The position numbers and the translations under genes are program-made. DNA of 64,000 nucleotides from Tepidiforma bonchosmolovskayae. GTDB lineage: Bacteria > Chloroflexota > Dehalococcoidia > Tepidiformales > Tepidiformaceae. The stretch is from NCBI RefSeq assembly GCF_008838325.1, contig NZ_CP042829.1, forward strand, positions 1,116,001 through 1,180,000. The letters run 5' to 3'. Positions 62,002-64,000 of this stretch are shown here, one piece after another. Under the pieces are notes generated by a model that worked only from the letters and a program-made list of their open reading frames with translations, was not told where the DNA came from and searched no databases. How positions within the stretch are numbered: the first letter of the stretch is position 1; each line of letters begins with the position of its first letter.

Positions 62002-63468
62002 TTGCTCCCGGAAAGCGATAATCCGCGCGAGGCCTGCGGCGTCTTCGGGGTGTTCAGCCCCGGCGACGACGTCGCAAGGCTGACGTTCTATGGGCTGTAT
62101 GCCCTCCAGCACCGGGGCCAGGAAAGCGCCGGCATCGCCACCAGCAACGGGGAAGACTTCAGCCTCCGCACGGGCATGGGCCTCGTCGCGCAGGTGTTCG
62201 ACGAGGAAGACCTCGCCTACCTGAAGGGCCACATCGCCATCGGCCACACGCGCTACAGCACGGCGGGCGGTTCGCTCGCCTGCAACGCGCAGCCGATCGT
62301 GGTGCACGACCTGGAGACGGGCGACCCGATCGCCCTCGCCCACAACGGCAACCTGACGAACGTGGATGTGCTGCGCGAGGACCTCGAAGCGCAGGGCATC
62401 GTCTTTGAATCGACGGCCGACTCGGAAGTCATCGCCCACCTGTTCGCGATTGCGCCGGGGCGCACCTACGAGGAGCGGTTCCACTACGTGATGCGCCGGA
62501 TCGAGGGCGCCTACAGCGTAGTGATGATGACGAAGGACCGGCTGTTTGCGATGCGCGACCCGATGGGCGTGCGGCCGCTCTGCCTGGGGCGGCTCGACGG
62601 CGGCTGGGTCGTGGCCTCGGAATCGTGCGCGCTGGAGCACCTCGGCGTGCCGATGGAGCGCGAGGTCCAGCCAGGCGAGGTGATCGTGATCGACGAGCAC
62701 GGCCCGGCGAGCTTCTTCCCGGTGGCGCCGGCCCGGAAGCGCGCGATCTGCACCTTCGAGTACACCTACTTTGCCCGCCCCGATTCCCGGATTGGCGGGC
62801 AACTGATTTACCCGGCCCGCGAGGAGATGGGCGCCACGCTGGCGCGCGAGCACCCGGTGGAGGCCGACATCGTCATCGGCGTGCCCGACTCGGCGACGCC
62901 GGCGGCGATCGGGTATGCGCGGGCCTCGGGCATCCCCTACCGCGAAGGCCTGGTGAAGAACCGGTACGTCGGGCGGACGTTCATCCAGCCCGACCAGCGG
63001 ATCCGCGAGGCGGGCGTCAGCCTGAAGTTCAACGCGCTCAGCGACGTGCTCGCCGGCAAGCGGGTGGTGCTCGTCGACGACAGCATCGTGCGCGGGACGA
63101 CGACGCCGCGGGTCATCCAGCTCCTGCGGCGGGCGGGCGCGAAGGAAGTGCACATGCGGATCACGACGCCGCCGATCGTCTCGCCGTGCTTCCTCGGTGT
63201 GGACATGGCGACGAAGGCGGAGCTGATCGCGGCGAACCATTCGATTGAGGAGATCCGCCAGCACATCGGCGCGGACTCGCTCGGCTTCCTGAGCCTCGAG
63301 GGGCTGAACCGGGCGACCGGGCAGAACCCGGAGGACCTCTGCAACGCCTGCTTCACCGGCATCTACCCGCTGAACGTGCAGATGCAGATGGAGCGGCTCG
63401 AAGCGGAGCGCGGGCGGGAGCCGGCGCTGGCGGCAGCCGAGAGCCTCCACCGGGCCGGGCGGCCGTAG
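62002..63468 (+). CDS. purF: amidophosphoribosyltransferase
   Basis: The 488-residue enzyme makes 5-phosphoribosylamine from PRPP and glutamine, the first committed purine step. After an 11-residue propeptide comes the nucleophile Cys12 (ACGVFGVF), then GHTRYSTAGG and HNGNLTN of the glutaminase domain, and the PRPP site VVLVDDSIVRGTTTPR. Cys in CTFEYTYFARPDS, PCFLGVD and CNACFTGIYPL suit the 4Fe-4S form of the enzyme. The start is TTG at 62002, 10 nt after aaggagg. No other pur gene lies before it. Confidence 0.95.
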   Translation: MLPESDNPREACGVFGVFSPGDDVARLTFYGLYALQHRGQESAGIATSNGEDFSLRTGMGLVAQVFDEEDLAYLKGHIAIGHTRYSTAGGSLACNAQPIVVHDLETGDPIALAHNGNLTNVDVLREDLEAQGIVFESTADSEVIAHLFAIAPGRTYEERFHYVMRRIEGAYSVVMMTKDRLFAMRDPMGVRPLCLGRLDGGWVVASESCALEHLGVPMEREVQPGEVIVIDEHGPASFFPVAPARKRAICTFEYTYFARPDSRIGGQLIYPAREEMGATLAREHPVEADIVIGVPDSATPAAIGYARASGIPYREGLVKNRYVGRTFIQPDQRIREAGVSLKFNALSDVLAGKRVVLVDDSIVRGTTTPRVIQLLRRAGAKEVHMRITTPPIVSPCFLGVDMATKAELIAANHSIEEIRQHIGADSLGFLSLEGLNRATGQNPEDLCNACFTGIYPLNVQMQMERLEAERGREPALAAAESLHRAGRP

Positions 63469-63521
63469 CCGGGCCCCTGCGCCGGGCCGAGGGCGGGTAG
63501 CAGGGCCGGCGGCTGCTCGCG

Positions 63522-63527
63522 TAAGGT
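63522..63527 (+). promoter_or_regulatory. -10 box (TAAGGT), leaderless-type
   Basis: TAAGGT ends 7 nt before the cysE ATG. The intervening ggaaggg could also act as a weak Shine-Dalgarno. Confidence 0.35.
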
Positions 63528-63534
63528 GGAAGGG

Positions 63535-64000
63535 ATGGGCATCCTTGCCGAAATCCGGGAGGACATCCGCGCGGCCATGGCGCGCGACCCTGCGGCGCGC
63601 TCGGCGCTGGAGGTTGTGCTCTTCTACCCCGGCTTCCACGCACGGCTGGCGCACCGCCTGGCGCACGCCCTGCACCGGCGGGGCGTGCCGCTCATCCCGC
63701 GCGGCATCATGCACCTCGCGCGGTTCTTCACCGGCATCGAAATCCACCCCGGGGCGCGGATCGGGCGGCGGTTCTTCATCGACCACGGCATGGGGGTCGT
63801 CATCGGCGAGACAGCCGAAATCGGCGACGACGTGACGCTTTACCAGGGCGTGACCCTCGGCGGCACGAGCACGCGCCGGGTGAAGCGCCACCCCACGCTG
63901 CGCGACCGGGTGACCGTCGGCGCCGGCGCGAAGGTGATCGGCGCAGTCGAGATCGGCGAAAACGTGCGGATCGGCGCCGGCAGCGTGGTGGTCACCAACG
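63535..64000 (+). CDS. cysE: serine O-acetyltransferase, 3' truncated by window end
   Basis: The visible 155 residues match CysE. They include the helical N-terminal domain ([20 protein letters not shown]), [19 protein letters not shown], the catalytic-site [20 protein letters not shown], and left-handed beta-helix hexapeptides ([20 protein letters not shown] and onward). The enzyme acetylates serine with acetyl-CoA for cysteine synthesis. The frame runs off the window with no stop. The ATG at 63535 follows a TAAGGT box and ggaaggg. Confidence 0.92.
   Translation, partial: MGILAEIREDIRAAMARDPAARSALEVVLFYPGFHARLAHRLAHALHRRGVPLIPRGIMHLARFFTGIEIHPGARIGRRFFIDHGMGVVIGETAEIGDDVTLYQGVTLGGTSTRRVKRHPTLRDRVTVGAGAKVIGAVEIGENVRIGAGSVVVTN

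Overview
The window is about 64 kb of very GC-rich (roughly 70%) bacterial chromosome, densely coded on both strands. The gene content (orphan Tat-exported oligopeptide-binding lipoprotein, CaiB-type CoA transferase, acyl-CoA dehydrogenase, PAP2 membrane proteins, groESL under CIRCE, many small secreted lipoproteins with Thr/Pro-rich linkers, no outer-membrane genes) suggests a Chloroflexota, perhaps a Tepidiforma-like heterotrophic thermophile. That placement is inference, not proof. No rRNA, tRNA, CRISPR array, transposase or prophage was seen.

Layout. 0-14 kb: a truncated HDOD protein, a CapA-like phosphoesterase, an orphan ABC solute-binding protein, an M23 peptidase, and a 2436-residue hybrid histidine kinase built from about 12 tandem GAF-like modules, followed by MutM. 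14.5-24 kb: metabolic genes (thioesterase, CoA transferase, RecB-like Fe-S nuclease, PLP lyase, aspartate kinase, MaoC-like dehydratase, GNAT, P450). 23.5-29 kb: a TrpF-like protein lacking the usual catalytic Cys, translationally coupled to a class-I amidotransferase-like hydrolase; a J-domain/pentapeptide-repeat fusion; and a vWA/MoxR pair. 29-37.7 kb: acyl-CoA dehydrogenase, sirtuin, serine hydrolase, a large SF1 helicase-nuclease and a ferric-reductase-like oxidoreductase. 37.8-45.6 kb: a PAP2/YjdF-like fusion, TlpA thioredoxin, a PhoB/PhoR-like two-component pair, MscL and a zinc alcohol dehydrogenase. 45.6-50 kb: groEL/groES and three secreted proteins, one in an AT-richer patch. 50-56.3 kb: enoyl-CoA hydratase followed by three different Mg2+-transport families (MgtA-type P-ATPase, MgtC/DUF4010, CorA). 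56.4-64 kb: ECF sigma factor with DUF5667-like partner, lipoprotein, MFS transporter, cupredoxin, alkylsulfatase-like hydrolase, PurF and the start of CysE.

The most notable signals are these. (1) The mgtA transcription unit is flanked by a 195-bp direct repeat (7 mismatches) that carries the 3' end of the neighbouring enoyl-CoA hydratase gene and the last codons of the DUF4010 gene. (2) A 19-codon Pro/Arg-rich upstream ORF ends in an ATGA overlap with the mgtA start, which has no Shine-Dalgarno; the layout recalls the MgtL leader of enterobacterial mgtA. (3) A recurrent TANNNT box lies 6-8 nt before start codons, pointing to widespread leaderless transcripts. (4) A family of G-rich intergenic repeats, some in tandem arrays, recurs at several loci. 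(5) The giant GAF array in one kinase.
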